Shown here: positions 29,860-38,452 of the stretch, piece by piece
How the letters are laid out: every line of letters begins with the position of its first letter
Position numbering within the stretch: the first letter of the stretch is position 1
From: Streptomyces chattanoogensis
GTDB lineage: Bacteria; Actinomycetota; Actinomycetes; Streptomycetales; Streptomycetaceae
Direction: 5' to 3'
Length of the DNA: 64,000 bases
Assembly (NCBI RefSeq): GCF_001294335.1
Contig: NZ_LGKG01000155.1
Coordinates: forward strand, 4,169-68,168
Program-made: the position numbers and the translations under genes
The notes under the pieces: generated by a model
The model's input: only the letters and a program-made list of their open reading frames with translations
Databases searched by the model: none
Told to the model about the DNA's origin: nothing

Positions 29860-31494
29860 TCACCCTCGAGACGATCGGTTCGGTTGATGGGGGAACCCGG
29901 CGGCGAAGATCCGGGCCAGCGCGGGCCACTGGGCCCGGATGAAGAAGTGGTCACCGGGGAACCGGTGGGTGGTCAGGGGCCGGGCGCTCTCCCGTTGCCA
30001 GGCCTCCAGATCGGCCCGGGTGAACCACTCGTCCTCACCGGCCATGGCGGTCACCGGTACGTCCAGGGGCGGGGCGTCCTCGTGCCGGTAGGCGCCCAGC
30101 GCGGCGAAGTCGGCCCGCAGGACGGGCTCGTAGAACGCCATCAGGTCGGGGTGTTCCCACAGTTCCGCCGGGATGCCGCCGAGCTCTTTGAGGTGGTCCC
30201 AGAAGGCGTCGGCCGGCAGCTCCCAGGTGTGGCGTTCCCGGCTCGGGATCGACGGTCCGCTCTCCCCGGAGACGAACAGATGGGCCGGTGCGGGCAGTCG
30301 CTCGGCGCGCAGCCGGCGGCAGAGCAGGAACGCCAGCCGGGCTCCGAGGCTGTGGCCGTAGAGCGCGTACGGGGCGTCGAGCCGGTCCCGCAGCTGCCGG
30401 AGCAGATCGTCGACGATCGCGGCGGGTTCCCGCAGCAGCGGCTCGGCGGCGCGCCGGCCGCGGCCGGGGCGTTCGAGCGGCACGACGTCGACGTCCGGGC
30501 AGTGGTCGGCGAGTCCTGCGTAGGCGCGCTCGTCACCGCCCGCGTAGGCGATGCAGAACAGGCGTGGCCGTGGCCGTGGCTGCGCGTGCGAGTGTGGCGG
30601 TGACTGCGGCGTGGTCTCCCGGCGGGCGGGAGCGGTGTCGATCTGCCGGACCATGCGGGTCAGGACTCCTCCCCCGCCCACCTCGCGGCAGTGGTCTGCG
30701 GTCGTGTGCTGCAACAGGTAGCGGACGCTGTCCAGCCACTGCACCGATCCGGAGATCTGCCGGCTCAGCGTCGCGGCGACGTCCCGGTCCGGGTACGGCT
30801 GCGCGGTGAGGTTGGCGATCACCGTGGCGCGCAGGGGTGCGAACCGGAAGCCCTTGAGGAACGCGGCGAACTCGTCGCGGGCGGAGTCCATGAACCGCGA
30901 GTGGAAGGCGGCCGAGACCTTCAGCCGGGCGACCCGGGTCCCCCGCGCGTCGAGCGTCTTGTGCGCGCGCTCGATCTCGTCCCGGGCCCCGGACAGCACG
31001 GTCTGGACGGGGGTGTTGATGTTGGCGACGTCGAGTCGCGAGAGGCCCTCCTCGGCGAGGAAGGCCCGCACCTCGTCCGCGTCCGGCCCCACGACGGCGA
31101 GCATGGCCCCGTCCGAGGCCCGGGCCATCAGCTCGCCCCGCTTGAGGACGAGCTTCAGGCCGGTCTCGAAGTCGAAGGCCCCGGCGGCGTGCAGGGCGTT
31201 GTACTCCCCCAGGCTGTGGCCCAGCAGGTACCCGCCCTCGGGTTCGCCACGCTCCAGCGAGTCCCGGTAGGAGAGCGCGTTGACGACGTAGAGCGCGGGC
31301 TGGGTGCAGCGCGTGTCGTCGAGCCGCCCGTCGGGGTTCTCCAGGCACAGCTTCGGGAGGTCGTATCCGAGGACGTCGCAGGCCAGCGCGGTCGGTTCAG
31401 GAAACCGGTCGAAGAGACCGGCTCCCATGCCGCGGGTCTGGGACCCCTGGCCGGGGAAGAGCACGGCGGGCGTTCCCGCTGCTGAAGCCCTCAC
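29860..31494 (-). CDS. Trans-acting malonyl acyltransferase fused to a type II thioesterase
   Basis: From GTG 31494 the protein has 544 residues. The first ~290 form a FabD-like acyltransferase: FPGQGSQ near the N-terminus, nucleophile Ser in GHSLGEYN and catalytic His in AFHSRFM, a pattern typical of malonyl specificity. The last ~240 residues are a type II thioesterase: YAGG, Ser in GHSLGAR and His in GDHFF. The AT would load every ACP of the AT-less PKSs; the thioesterase would clear stalled or misprimed carriers. Longer upstream reading frames exist, but homology begins a few codons after 31494. The GTG overlaps the stop of a 20-codon ORF (GTGA), so translation may be coupled. This is the first enzyme gene of the operon. 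Confidence 0.93.
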   Translation of the reverse strand: MRASAAGTPAVLFPGQGSQTRGMGAGLFDRFPEPTALACDVLGYDLPKLCLENPDGRLDDTRCTQPALYVVNALSYRDSLERGEPEGGYLLGHSLGEYNALHAAGAFDFETGLKLVLKRGELMARASDGAMLAVVGPDADEVRAFLAEEGLSRLDVANINTPVQTVLSGARDEIERAHKTLDARGTRVARLKVSAAFHSRFMDSARDEFAAFLKGFRFAPLRATVIANLTAQPYPDRDVAATLSRQISGSVQWLDSVRYLLQHTTADHCREVGGGGVLTRMVRQIDTAPARRETTPQSPPHSHAQPRPRPRLFCIAYAGGDERAYAGLADHCPDVDVVPLERPGRGRRAAEPLLREPAAIVDDLLRQLRDRLDAPYALYGHSLGARLAFLLCRRLRAERLPAPAHLFVSGESGPSIPSRERHTWELPADAFWDHLKELGGIPAELWEHPDLMAFYEPVLRADFAALGAYRHEDAPPLDVPVTAMAGEDEWFTRADLEAWQRESARPLTTHRFPGDHFFIRAQWPALARIFAAGFPHQPNRSSRG

Positions 31495-31553
31495 GTGGGG
31501 CCCGCGGCGGCGTGTTCTCGGGTGATGGCAGGGCAGTCGTCCGGCGGGTGCAT
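31491..31553 (-). CDS. Putative 20-codon leader ORF upstream of the trans-AT gene
   Basis: An ATG at 31553 follows a strong Shine-Dalgarno sequence (GGGGAGG). It opens a 20-codon frame beginning MHPPDDCPAI and ending in a TGA that shares bases with the GTG start of the AT-thioesterase gene. The AT gene itself lacks a good ribosome binding site. The arrangement suggests a translated leader that couples ribosome entry to the operon. It could instead be chance; no homology is recognised. Confidence 0.4.
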   Translation of the reverse strand: MHPPDDCPAITREHAAAGPT

Positions 31554-31605
31554 GTCCTCCCCGTTCGGCGGTGGATTCCGATGACGGGCAGCCTGCAACA
31601 CCCCC

Positions 31606-31711
31606 CTTGCCGCAGCCTGGTCGGGACCCTGGCGAATTCTTGCCGTCTGCTGCGACGGTTTTCCGCCATCCTTGCCGAACCCCCCACCGACGCCTTGCCG
31701 TTCGCTTGCCG
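31606..31711. promoter_or_regulatory. Five phased CTTGCCG heptamers, candidate SARP operator
   Basis: CTTGCCG occurs at 31606, 31639, 31671, 31694 and 31705. The start-to-start spacings of 33, 32, 23 and 11 bp are close to multiples of one helical turn, so all copies face one side of the DNA. On the leftward strand the motif reads CGGCAAG, which is the heptamer reported for the PimR/PteR SARPs, arranged there with 11-bp periodicity. The array lies in the intergenic region between the polyketide operon and the divergent SARP gene. Control of one or both promoters is inferred. Confidence 0.75.
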
Positions 31712-31720
31712 ACGCCCCAA

Positions 31721-31726
31721 TTTGAT
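31721..31726 (+). promoter_or_regulatory. Possible -10 element of the SARP gene promoter
   Basis: TTTGAT lies 9 bp beyond the last heptamer at 31705-31711, close to the usual distance between a SARP site and the -10 hexamer. No good -35 is present, which is expected when a SARP replaces -35 recognition. The call rests on position only. Confidence 0.3.
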
Positions 31727-31836
31727 CTTGGAATGCCCCGTTCTCTATGCCAAGATCCGGTTTGGAAGGGCACCGGCCGCCTCGGCGGCATTCGCCCGTC
31801 AGCACGATCGCGCGTGCGAGAACGATTGGGACCGAT

Positions 31837-34800
31837 ATGCCTTCATCCCCCACGCCGGACCCGGCCCCGACCACCCCGCCCCTCACGGCCGGGCCCCACG
31901 ACACCCCCCTCCTGCTGAGCGTTCTTGGCCCCATGTCGGCCCGCCACGACGGCCGCGACCTCCCCCTCGGCCCACCACGCCGCAGGGCCCTGCTCACCCT
32001 GCTCCTCATACGCCTGGGACGCGTCGTGCCCACGGAACTGCTCATCGAGGAGCTGTGGGGCGAGGAGCCCCCGCGCCAGGCCGTCGCCACGCTCCAGAGC
32101 CATGTATCCCACCTGCGCCGCGCACTGCAGCCGGCGTCCGGGCCCGGCAGTCCCACCGTGCTGCGCCACCGCGCGCCCGGCTACGTCCTGGAACTCGCCC
32201 CCGAACAGATCGACGTCTGCCGTTTCGAGCGCCTGGTCGCCGACGGGCGGCGGCGGCTGGAAGGACGCGATCCGCGCGCCGCGCGGGACCACTTCACCTC
32301 GGCCCTGGCGCTGTGGCGGGGCGCACCCTACGCGGAGTTCGACAGCCATCCCCCGCTCAGCGACGAGAGTGCACGGCTCGAACACGTCCGGCTCACCGCC
32401 GTGGAGTCCTGCGCGGAGGCCCGGCTCGCCCTCGGAGCGGCCCAGGAGGTCGCCGCGGACCTCGACCGCGAGGCACGCCGCCACCCGGCGCGGGAACGCC
32501 TGGTCGGCCATCTGATGACGGCGCTGTCCCGGCTCGGGCGGCAGGCCGAGGCGCTCGAAGTGTACGAACGGACCCGCGTCCACCTGGACGAGGAGTTCGG
32601 CGTGGGCACGGCCGCCGAACTCCGCCGGGTCAGGACCGCGATCCTGCGCCAGGAACCGGGCGCGTGCGGGCCCACCACGGGACCGCGCCCCGGTCACCCC
32701 GAATCCGGCGGGCCCGCGCAGGGGGCTCCGGTGATCGGGGTCGCGAAGGCCGTCGCCGACGAGAGGGCACAAAGGGCCGAGGCACGCCCACCCGCCCGCG
32801 CGGCGCAGGAGACCAGGAGGCTCGCAGAGCCCGAGGCGCCCGGTGGAGCGAGCGCAGCAGGAGCGGATCCAGGCGGCCCTGCGGCGGCCGGCCGGAACGA
32901 CGGTCTCCAGGACCGCGCCACGTCCGCGGAAGGCGGCGGAGCGGCACGCCCTGCCGCAGGCTGCACGGGAGCCCCGCGCGGCACCGCCGGGCCGGGACAC
33001 ACATGCCGGTCGACGACAGCCGCCGCCACCTCCCGGTCGGCCACCGCGGATTCACGCAAGAGCGCCCGTCCCGCACGGAACGCCACTGCCCCGAAGAACG
33101 ACACGGGCCATGAGGCCGTACGGCCGGTGCCCGGCGGGCCGGGCACCCAGTCGCTGTTCACCGGCCGCAGCGAGGAGTTGCAGCGCCTGACGGCCGTGGC
33201 GGCGAGCGCGCTCGCCGGTCAGGGGCATGTGGCGGGCGTCCTCGGCCCCGCCGGCGTCGGCAAGACCCGTCTGCTCCTCGAACTCGCCCCCCGGCTGGAG
33301 GCCACCTGCGCCGGTCAGGAGTGCACCGGCCTGGAGGTGATCTGGAGCCACTGCTTCCTGGGTGAGGGCGTACCGCCCTACTGGCTGTGGACCCAGATCC
33401 TCAGGCGGCTGTCCACGACCCGCCCGGACGCCTTCCGTGAAGCGGCGAAACCGTTCGGCGCCCTGCTCGCCCCGCTGATGCCCGAGCGCGCGGCCGGATC
33501 CGGCGGACCGGTCCTCGAATCCGACTGGGGCCAGGCCCGCTTCCTCACCCACGACGCGGTCTGCGAAGTCCTGCTCACCCTCGCCGCCCAGCGGCCGCTC
33601 GTCCTGCTCATGGAGGACCTGCACTGGGCCGACACCGCGTCCCTGGACCTCCTCAGACTGCTGAGCACCCGCAGCCAGGGCCACCCGCTCGGCATCGTCC
33701 TGACCGCCCGCGAGCACGAGGTCGAGTCCGACCCGACGCTGCGCCGGATGCTCTCCGAGGCGCTGCGCGGCCCCAGGACCGAGACCCTGCGGCTCGGCGG
33801 CCTGTCCCGGCACGCCGTCGCCGCCCTCGTCGTCGCCCAGGCCGGACCCGGCGTCGATGCGGAGGTCGTCGAGGTGCTGCACCGGCGCAGCGAGGGCAAC
33901 CCGTACTTCGTCATGCAGCTCGTCTCCCTCCTGGGTGACGCGCACAGCCTGCGCCGGCCCGATGCGGTGGACGTCCTCCTGACCCGTATTCCGACGGGCG
34001 TCCGCGAGGCGCTGCACCAGCGGTTCGCGGCGCTGCCCGAGGAGGTGCTGCGCGTGCTGCGGCTGTGCGCCGTCATCGGCACCGAGGTCGACACCGATCT
34101 GCTGAACCGCACCGCCGGCGAGGACGAACCGGTCGCCGCGGCACTGGAGTCGGCGATGCGCGCCGGACTGCTCGGCGAGGACCCCCTCCACCCCGAACGG
34201 CTCCACTTCACCCATGCCCTGGTCCAGGAGACGCTCATCGACGAGCTCACCCGCGAGGACCGGCAGCGGCTGCACGCGAGGGTCGCCGAGGGGTTGTCCG
34301 CCCGCAGGCTCTGGCAGGTGGCGGACGCGGAGATCGAGCGGGTCGCCCACCATGCCTGGCACGCGAAGAGCGCCCTGCCGACTGCCGAAACACTTCCCCT
34401 GCTGCTGCGCGCCGCCGAACAGGCCGAGCAGCAACTCGCCTACGAACAGGTGGAGACCTGGCTGCGCCGCGCGGTGCACCTGGTCGGCCTGCTGCCGCCC
34501 GAAGACCCCTCGGCCGCGCCCCTGGACCAGCGGCTGCACGTCCAGCTCGGCCAGGTGCTGGCCACCACCCGGGGCTACGGCCACGCCGAGGCCGAGACGG
34601 CACTCGCCCGCGGACGGGCCCTCGGCAAGGCCACCCATTCCCCCGAGGACCCGTCGGTGCTCTGGGCCCTGTGCGCGTCGTACCTGGTCACCGGCCGCTA
34701 CGACGCCTCACGCCGGTTCTCCGGCCTGCTCCGGAACCTCGCCGACCGGGACGGCCAGCCCGTGGCAGTGCTCGGCGCGGCCTACGGCGAGGGCATCGTC

Positions 34801-35478
34801 CTGCACATCCGCGGCCAGTTGCGGCAGGCACTCGCCGAGCTGGAGCGCGGCGTCACCATGGCGGACGGCTACGCCCGCGAGGGCCACTCCCTGGCTCGCA
34901 CCTTCCAGCACGACCCGCGCGTCTCCTGCCGCTCCTACGACACCTTCACCCGCTGGCTCATGGGCGACCGGAAGGGCGCCACGGCACGCCGCCGCGAACT
35001 GCTGCGCCTGACCGAGTACGACAGCAGGCCCTCCGACCGCTCCTTCGCCCTCTACGTGGACGCGGTCGTGGCGGCCTGGGAAGGCGACGCCCGCACGGCC
35101 CGCTCCTCCGGCGCCGAGGGCGTCCGGGTGGCGGAAGAACACGGCCTGCTGTACTGGAAGGCCATGCTCGGCATGCTGGAGGGCTGGGGCCTGACCCACT
35201 CCGGACAGGAGGACGACGGTCTCACCCTGATGCACTCCTCCCTCGCCGAACTCCGCGACTCCAGAACCCACCTGCGCCGCCCCCTCCACCTGGGCCTCCT
35301 CGGCCAGGCCCAGCACCGGGCCGGACGTACGGAGGACGCGAAGACCACCTTCCACGCCCTCCTCGCAGCCGTCGGCCAGCGCGGCGAACACGTCTACCTC
35401 CACCCGGAACTCCCCGCCACCAGCCTCCTCCACGACCTCCTGGGCCGGGGGGCGGCGGAGGCGGTAGCGGCCGGGTGA
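31837..35478 (+). CDS. Large SARP-family pathway regulator with AAA-type ATPase domain (PimR-like)
   Basis: Starting at ATG 31837 the protein has 1,213 residues. An OmpR-like winged-helix DNA-binding domain (about 25-110) and a bacterial transcriptional activator domain (to ~260) define the SARP family. A low-complexity, probably disordered stretch (~265-430) precedes a nucleotide-binding domain with Walker A GPAGVGKT (near 470) and Walker B LLMEDLHWAD. The rest is helical, TPR-like. No LuxR helix-turn-helix ends the protein, which separates it from LAL regulators and matches PimR in layout and size. It is divergent from the polyketide operon with phased heptamers between, so it is the probable cluster-specific activator. 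An ATG 90 bp upstream is in frame but precedes any conserved sequence. Confidence 0.92.
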   Translation: MPSSPTPDPAPTTPPLTAGPHDTPLLLSVLGPMSARHDGRDLPLGPPRRRALLTLLLIRLGRVVPTELLIEELWGEEPPRQAVATLQSHVSHLRRALQPASGPGSPTVLRHRAPGYVLELAPEQIDVCRFERLVADGRRRLEGRDPRAARDHFTSALALWRGAPYAEFDSHPPLSDESARLEHVRLTAVESCAEARLALGAAQEVAADLDREARRHPARERLVGHLMTALSRLGRQAEALEVYERTRVHLDEEFGVGTAAELRRVRTAILRQEPGACGPTTGPRPGHPESGGPAQGAPVIGVAKAVADERAQRAEARPPARAAQETRRLAEPEAPGGASAAGADPGGPAAAGRNDGLQDRATSAEGGGAARPAAGCTGAPRGTAGPGHTCRSTTAAATSRSATADSRKSARPARNATAPKNDTGHEAVRPVPGGPGTQSLFTGRSEELQRLTAVAASALAGQGHVAGVLGPAGVGKTRLLLELAPRLEATCAGQECTGLEVIWSHCFLGEGVPPYWLWTQILRRLSTTRPDAFREAAKPFGALLAPLMPERAAGSGGPVLESDWGQARFLTHDAVCEVLLTLAAQRPLVLLMEDLHWADTASLDLLRLLSTRSQGHPLGIVLTAREHEVESDPTLRRMLSEALRGPRTETLRLGGLSRHAVAALVVAQAGPGVDAEVVEVLHRRSEGNPYFVMQLVSLLGDAHSLRRPDAVDVLLTRIPTGVREALHQRFAALPEEVLRVLRLCAVIGTEVDTDLLNRTAGEDEPVAAALESAMRAGLLGEDPLHPERLHFTHALVQETLIDELTREDRQRLHARVAEGLSARRLWQVADAEIERVAHHAWHAKSALPTAETLPLLLRAAEQAEQQLAYEQVETWLRRAVHLVGLLPPEDPSAAPLDQRLHVQLGQVLATTRGYGHAEAETALARGRALGKATHSPEDPSVLWALCASYLVTGRYDASRRFSGLLRNLADRDGQPVAVLGAAYGEGIVLHIRGQLRQALAELERGVTMADGYAREGHSLARTFQHDPRVSCRSYDTFTRWLMGDRKGATARRRELLRLTEYDSRPSDRSFALYVDAVVAAWEGDARTARSSGAEGVRVAEEHGLLYWKAMLGMLEGWGLTHSGQEDDGLTLMHSSLAELRDSRTHLRRPLHLGLLGQAQHRAGRTEDAKTTFHALLAAVGQRGEHVYLHPELPATSLLHDLLGRGAAEAVAAG

Positions 35479-35522
35479 GGGGCAGGCGCCGCCTGGTTGC
35501 CCGATGGCTGCGGGTGGAGGAA

Positions 35523-36710
35523 TCACGAGGTACTCAGCCCCGGCAGGGCGGCTTCGGCGACGATCGCATCGGCCACCTGCCCGACGGTCCGTCCGTCGGT
35601 GTCGATGCGCAGATCGCCGATCCCGGCAGCGTCCAGGGCAGCGGCCGACGCCGCCGCCTGCTGGGCGATCCGGAGCAGCTGCGGGGCGGACCGCCCTCGC
35701 AACGGGTCGCCCGGCTGGGCCCAGCTGCCGCCCTCGCCACGGAGCAGGACGCGCTGGGCCAGTTGCTGCCGTCCGGCGTGCAGCCGGCACAGCGTGAGCC
35801 CCGCCGCAGGGAGCGCATCGGCGTACGCCTTGACCGTGGACCGGTCCTCGACCGGGCCGGCCATGATCAGGCACTGGGCCCCGGTCGCACGGTAGGTCCG
35901 CCACACGGCGGCCAGGTTGCGGACCTTGACCCGCTGATTGCCGGGATCGTCGTCCGGAACCGGGCGGCAGAAGCCGAGTTGGTCGAGGTCGAGATAGGCG
36001 GCGGTGGCTCCGGCGCGCAGGACCCTCTGGTAGATCTCGAAGCCGACCGCCGACTTGCCGACGCCGGTCGCGCCGCACAGCCACAGAACCGGTCCCGCAA
36101 CGCCCGGCGCCGCCTGCGCCGAGGGGCGGCTACGGTCCGGGGCGGCGACCGCGGTCGGCGCGAGTGTGTCGTCCCCCGACCGGCCCGGAGCCGGGCAGGG
36201 CCATCCGCCGGTCCGCTCCCTGACGAGCCGCGCCACTTCGTTCACCCGCAGACCGCTGGTGTCGACGCAGGCATGTGCGAAGGCGCTCGCGTCCAGGGAA
36301 CCGGCTTCACGCAGCACCTCGTCGATCAGCTCGACAGGCCCTCCGCGGCGGGTGAACCGCTGCCGGAGCACGTCCCGGTCGGCACGCAGGCGGCACACCG
36401 TCACCGCGGCCCGCGGAATCCGGTCGACGTGCACTCCGCGGACGGGATCGACGACACCGGAAACGATGAGACACCGTGCGCCGGCCGCCCGGAAACCGGC
36501 CACCACCGCATCGAGATTGCGTGCCTTCATCCGATGCCGACCGGGATCGGACGCGGGCTCGGGGTAGCAGATGCCCAACTGGTCGATGTCGACGAAGGCG
36601 GTCTCGATCCCGGCCCGTGTGAGGTGGGAGGACAACTCCCAGGCCACCGTGGTCTTGCCGACTCCCGGCGGGCCGCAGAGCCACAGCACGGGGAGCAACG
36701 CACCGCTCAC
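35523..36710 (-). CDS. Tandem-duplicated P-loop ATP-binding protein
   Basis: From GTG 36710 this 395-residue protein contains two related halves. Each begins with the shared string VLWLCG, then a Walker A loop (GPPGVGKT near residue 13; GATGVGKS near 211), then a DIDQLG or DLDQLG motif, a KxRNL motif, a C-L-I strand and a CRL strand. This resembles small kinases of the adenylylsulfate/shikimate kinase superfamily, but the substrate cannot be named. Internal duplication and fusion are evident. The GTG overlaps the stop of a 26-codon upstream ORF (GTGA). It is convergent with the SARP gene and divergent from the P450. Confidence 0.8.
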   Translation of the reverse strand: MSGALLPVLWLCGPPGVGKTTVAWELSSHLTRAGIETAFVDIDQLGICYPEPASDPGRHRMKARNLDAVVAGFRAAGARCLIVSGVVDPVRGVHVDRIPRAAVTVCRLRADRDVLRQRFTRRGGPVELIDEVLREAGSLDASAFAHACVDTSGLRVNEVARLVRERTGGWPCPAPGRSGDDTLAPTAVAAPDRSRPSAQAAPGVAGPVLWLCGATGVGKSAVGFEIYQRVLRAGATAAYLDLDQLGFCRPVPDDDPGNQRVKVRNLAAVWRTYRATGAQCLIMAGPVEDRSTVKAYADALPAAGLTLCRLHAGRQQLAQRVLLRGEGGSWAQPGDPLRGRSAPQLLRIAQQAAASAAALDAAGIGDLRIDTDGRTVGQVADAIVAEAALPGLSTS

Positions 36711-36787
36711 CGGCTGGCCGCCGGACCCGGGCACCAGGTGGTGAGCCCGAAGAAGAACGTTTCGCTCACAGGCTCGCTCACAGACAT
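36707..36787 (-). CDS. Putative 26-codon leader ORF upstream of the tandem P-loop gene
   Basis: An ATG at 36787 opens a 26-codon frame with a FFFGLTTWCP core, ending in TGA that overlaps the GTG of the P-loop gene by the GTGA arrangement. The first codons contain a repeated GTGAGCGA block. Translational coupling is plausible, but no clear ribosome binding site or homology supports it beyond the overlap. Confidence 0.35.
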   Translation of the reverse strand: MSVSEPVSETFFFGLTTWCPGPAASR

Positions 36788-37045
36788 GGCCCGGATTCTC
36801 GCGATCGCGTACGTCCCTGTCGACGGATTTAGCGCTGCGGAGGGCCTCGATACCCCTGACAGGATGCCGGTCCACTACTCCAACTGCCGCACACCGCATC
36901 GCCACACCGTCAGCCCCGGCTCCGACCAGGTCACGCCCGCTCTCGCGGCAGCCACCAGCTGTCACCAACCGTGACTGTTCTCGTACAGTACGTGCTGCCC
37001 GCCCTCCGCCAGGAGCCCAGCCCAGAAGCTGACCAGGAGACAACT

Positions 37046-38389
37046 GTGGCCACCGAAGCCAGCCTCGACCCCGTCCCCGACGTTCCCGGAGCGGGGCGGC
37101 CGGTCCCCGAAGCCGGGCCCGAGCTCGTGGAGCGATGGCGTTCCGGCGGGGGTGAGCTGGTCGATCTGCTGACCCAGGTGCGCGAACGGACCGGCGGCAT
37201 CGCCGCGTTTCGCCTCGGGCCGCGCCCCACCGTCCTCGTCACCGACCCGCGGGCGGTCCACCACGTACTCGCCCGGCAGCCCGAGCGCTACGTCAAGCGC
37301 TCGCACCGCGCCCGGCTGCTGATCGGCGATGGCGTCGTGGCGGCCACCGGCAGCGCGTGGAAGCAGCAACGCCGCCTCCTGCAGTCCCAGTTCACCGGTA
37401 CCGGGATGCGCCGTTACGAGCAGCGGATCACCGAAGCCGCCCGGACCACCGCCGGGCGCTGGTCACAGTACGCACGCACCGGGCAGACCTTCGATCTGGG
37501 GCGGGAGATGCACCGCTTCGCCCTGGACACGATCTGGCGCTCCCTCACCGGGCACCCCCTCGATGACAAGACCGAGCGCGAACTGGCCTCCGTGGCGGCG
37601 GTGGTGGCCGCCCTTCCCACGCTGCCGACCGATGCCTCCGAAGCCCAGGAGGTCGTCGCCGCCGACCTCGCCCGGATCGACGCCGTCGCCCGGTACGCCA
37701 TCGAGACCGCCCGCAGCGGAGCCACCGGTCCCCACGGACCGGGGCTGCTGCATGTCCTCGTCGACGCCGCCACCGACCGTGCCGAGTACACCGACCAGCT
37801 GATCCGCGACGAGCTGATCACCCTGCTGGTGGCCGGGCACGAGACCACCGCCACCACCCTGACCTGGCTCTATCTGCTCCTCAACGACAACCCCAGCGCC
37901 CGCGAACACGCTCTCGCCGCCGGTGGCGAGGGATCGGCGGAACGCCGCCAGGCCCTCCAGGCCCTGATCCACGAAACGCTCCGGCTCTATCCGTCCGCCT
38001 GGATCATGCCCCGCCACGCCGCCGAGGACGACACCCTCGCCGGTTACGCCGTCCCGGCGGGCACCGACATCCTGCTCTGCCCGTATCTCACGCACCGCGA
38101 TCCCCATCTGTGGCCGGACCCGGAGCGCTTCGCCCCGCAGCGCTTCACCACCCCGAACGGCCGCCCCACCCACCAAGGCTCCTATTTCCCCTTCGGCATC
38201 GGCCCCCGCGCCTGTCTCGGTCTGCAATTCGCGCTCCGCGAAGCGACCGTGCTGCTGGAACATCTGCTGCCGGCCCACAGCGTGAGGTTCCACTCCACCC
38301 CCACGAAGGCGACATACGGCATTGTGGTCCGCCCCGAGGGCCCCACCCCCGCATGCCTGGAACCGCCACTGCGCCGAAGCAGGCCGTAG
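37046..38389 (+). CDS. Cytochrome P450
   Basis: GTG 37046 follows AGGAGA by 5 nt and gives a 447-residue protein. Diagnostic P450 features are present: the I-helix oxygen-binding motif AGHETT, the K-helix ExxR in HETLRLYP, and the heme-binding loop FPFGIGPRACLG with the Cys ligand. There is no membrane anchor, as usual for soluble bacterial enzymes. Electron partners are not encoded nearby. Glutarimide polyketide clusters commonly carry one P450 for late hydroxylation, and this is the only oxygenase seen near the PKS operon. A tailoring role is therefore possible but unproven, as a P-loop gene separates it from the regulator. Confidence 0.93.
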   Translation: MATEASLDPVPDVPGAGRPVPEAGPELVERWRSGGGELVDLLTQVRERTGGIAAFRLGPRPTVLVTDPRAVHHVLARQPERYVKRSHRARLLIGDGVVAATGSAWKQQRRLLQSQFTGTGMRRYEQRITEAARTTAGRWSQYARTGQTFDLGREMHRFALDTIWRSLTGHPLDDKTERELASVAAVVAALPTLPTDASEAQEVVAADLARIDAVARYAIETARSGATGPHGPGLLHVLVDAATDRAEYTDQLIRDELITLLVAGHETTATTLTWLYLLLNDNPSAREHALAAGGEGSAERRQALQALIHETLRLYPSAWIMPRHAAEDDTLAGYAVPAGTDILLCPYLTHRDPHLWPDPERFAPQRFTTPNGRPTHQGSYFPFGIGPRACLGLQFALREATVLLEHLLPAHSVRFHSTPTKATYGIVVRPEGPTPACLEPPLRRSRP

Positions 38390-38433
38390 GGCCTGCCTCC
38401 GTGCAGGACGCCGGACTCCCGGCACCGGCTCGG

Positions 38434-38447
38434 CCCCCTCGAGGGGG
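38434..38447. terminator. Short GC palindrome between convergent genes
   Basis: CCCCCTCGAGGGGG is a perfect 14-bp palindrome (5-bp stem with a TCGA loop) in the 63-bp gap between the P450 stop and the convergent P-loop gene stop. Its position suits a bidirectional terminator. There is no T-tract. Confidence 0.4.
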
Positions 38448-38452
38448 GCGGG

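Noticed and set aside
31495..31791. N-terminal extension of the AT-thioesterase to an ATG at 31791
   Set aside because: The extension runs through the phased heptamer array and shows no homology; AT homology starts at the GTG 31494.
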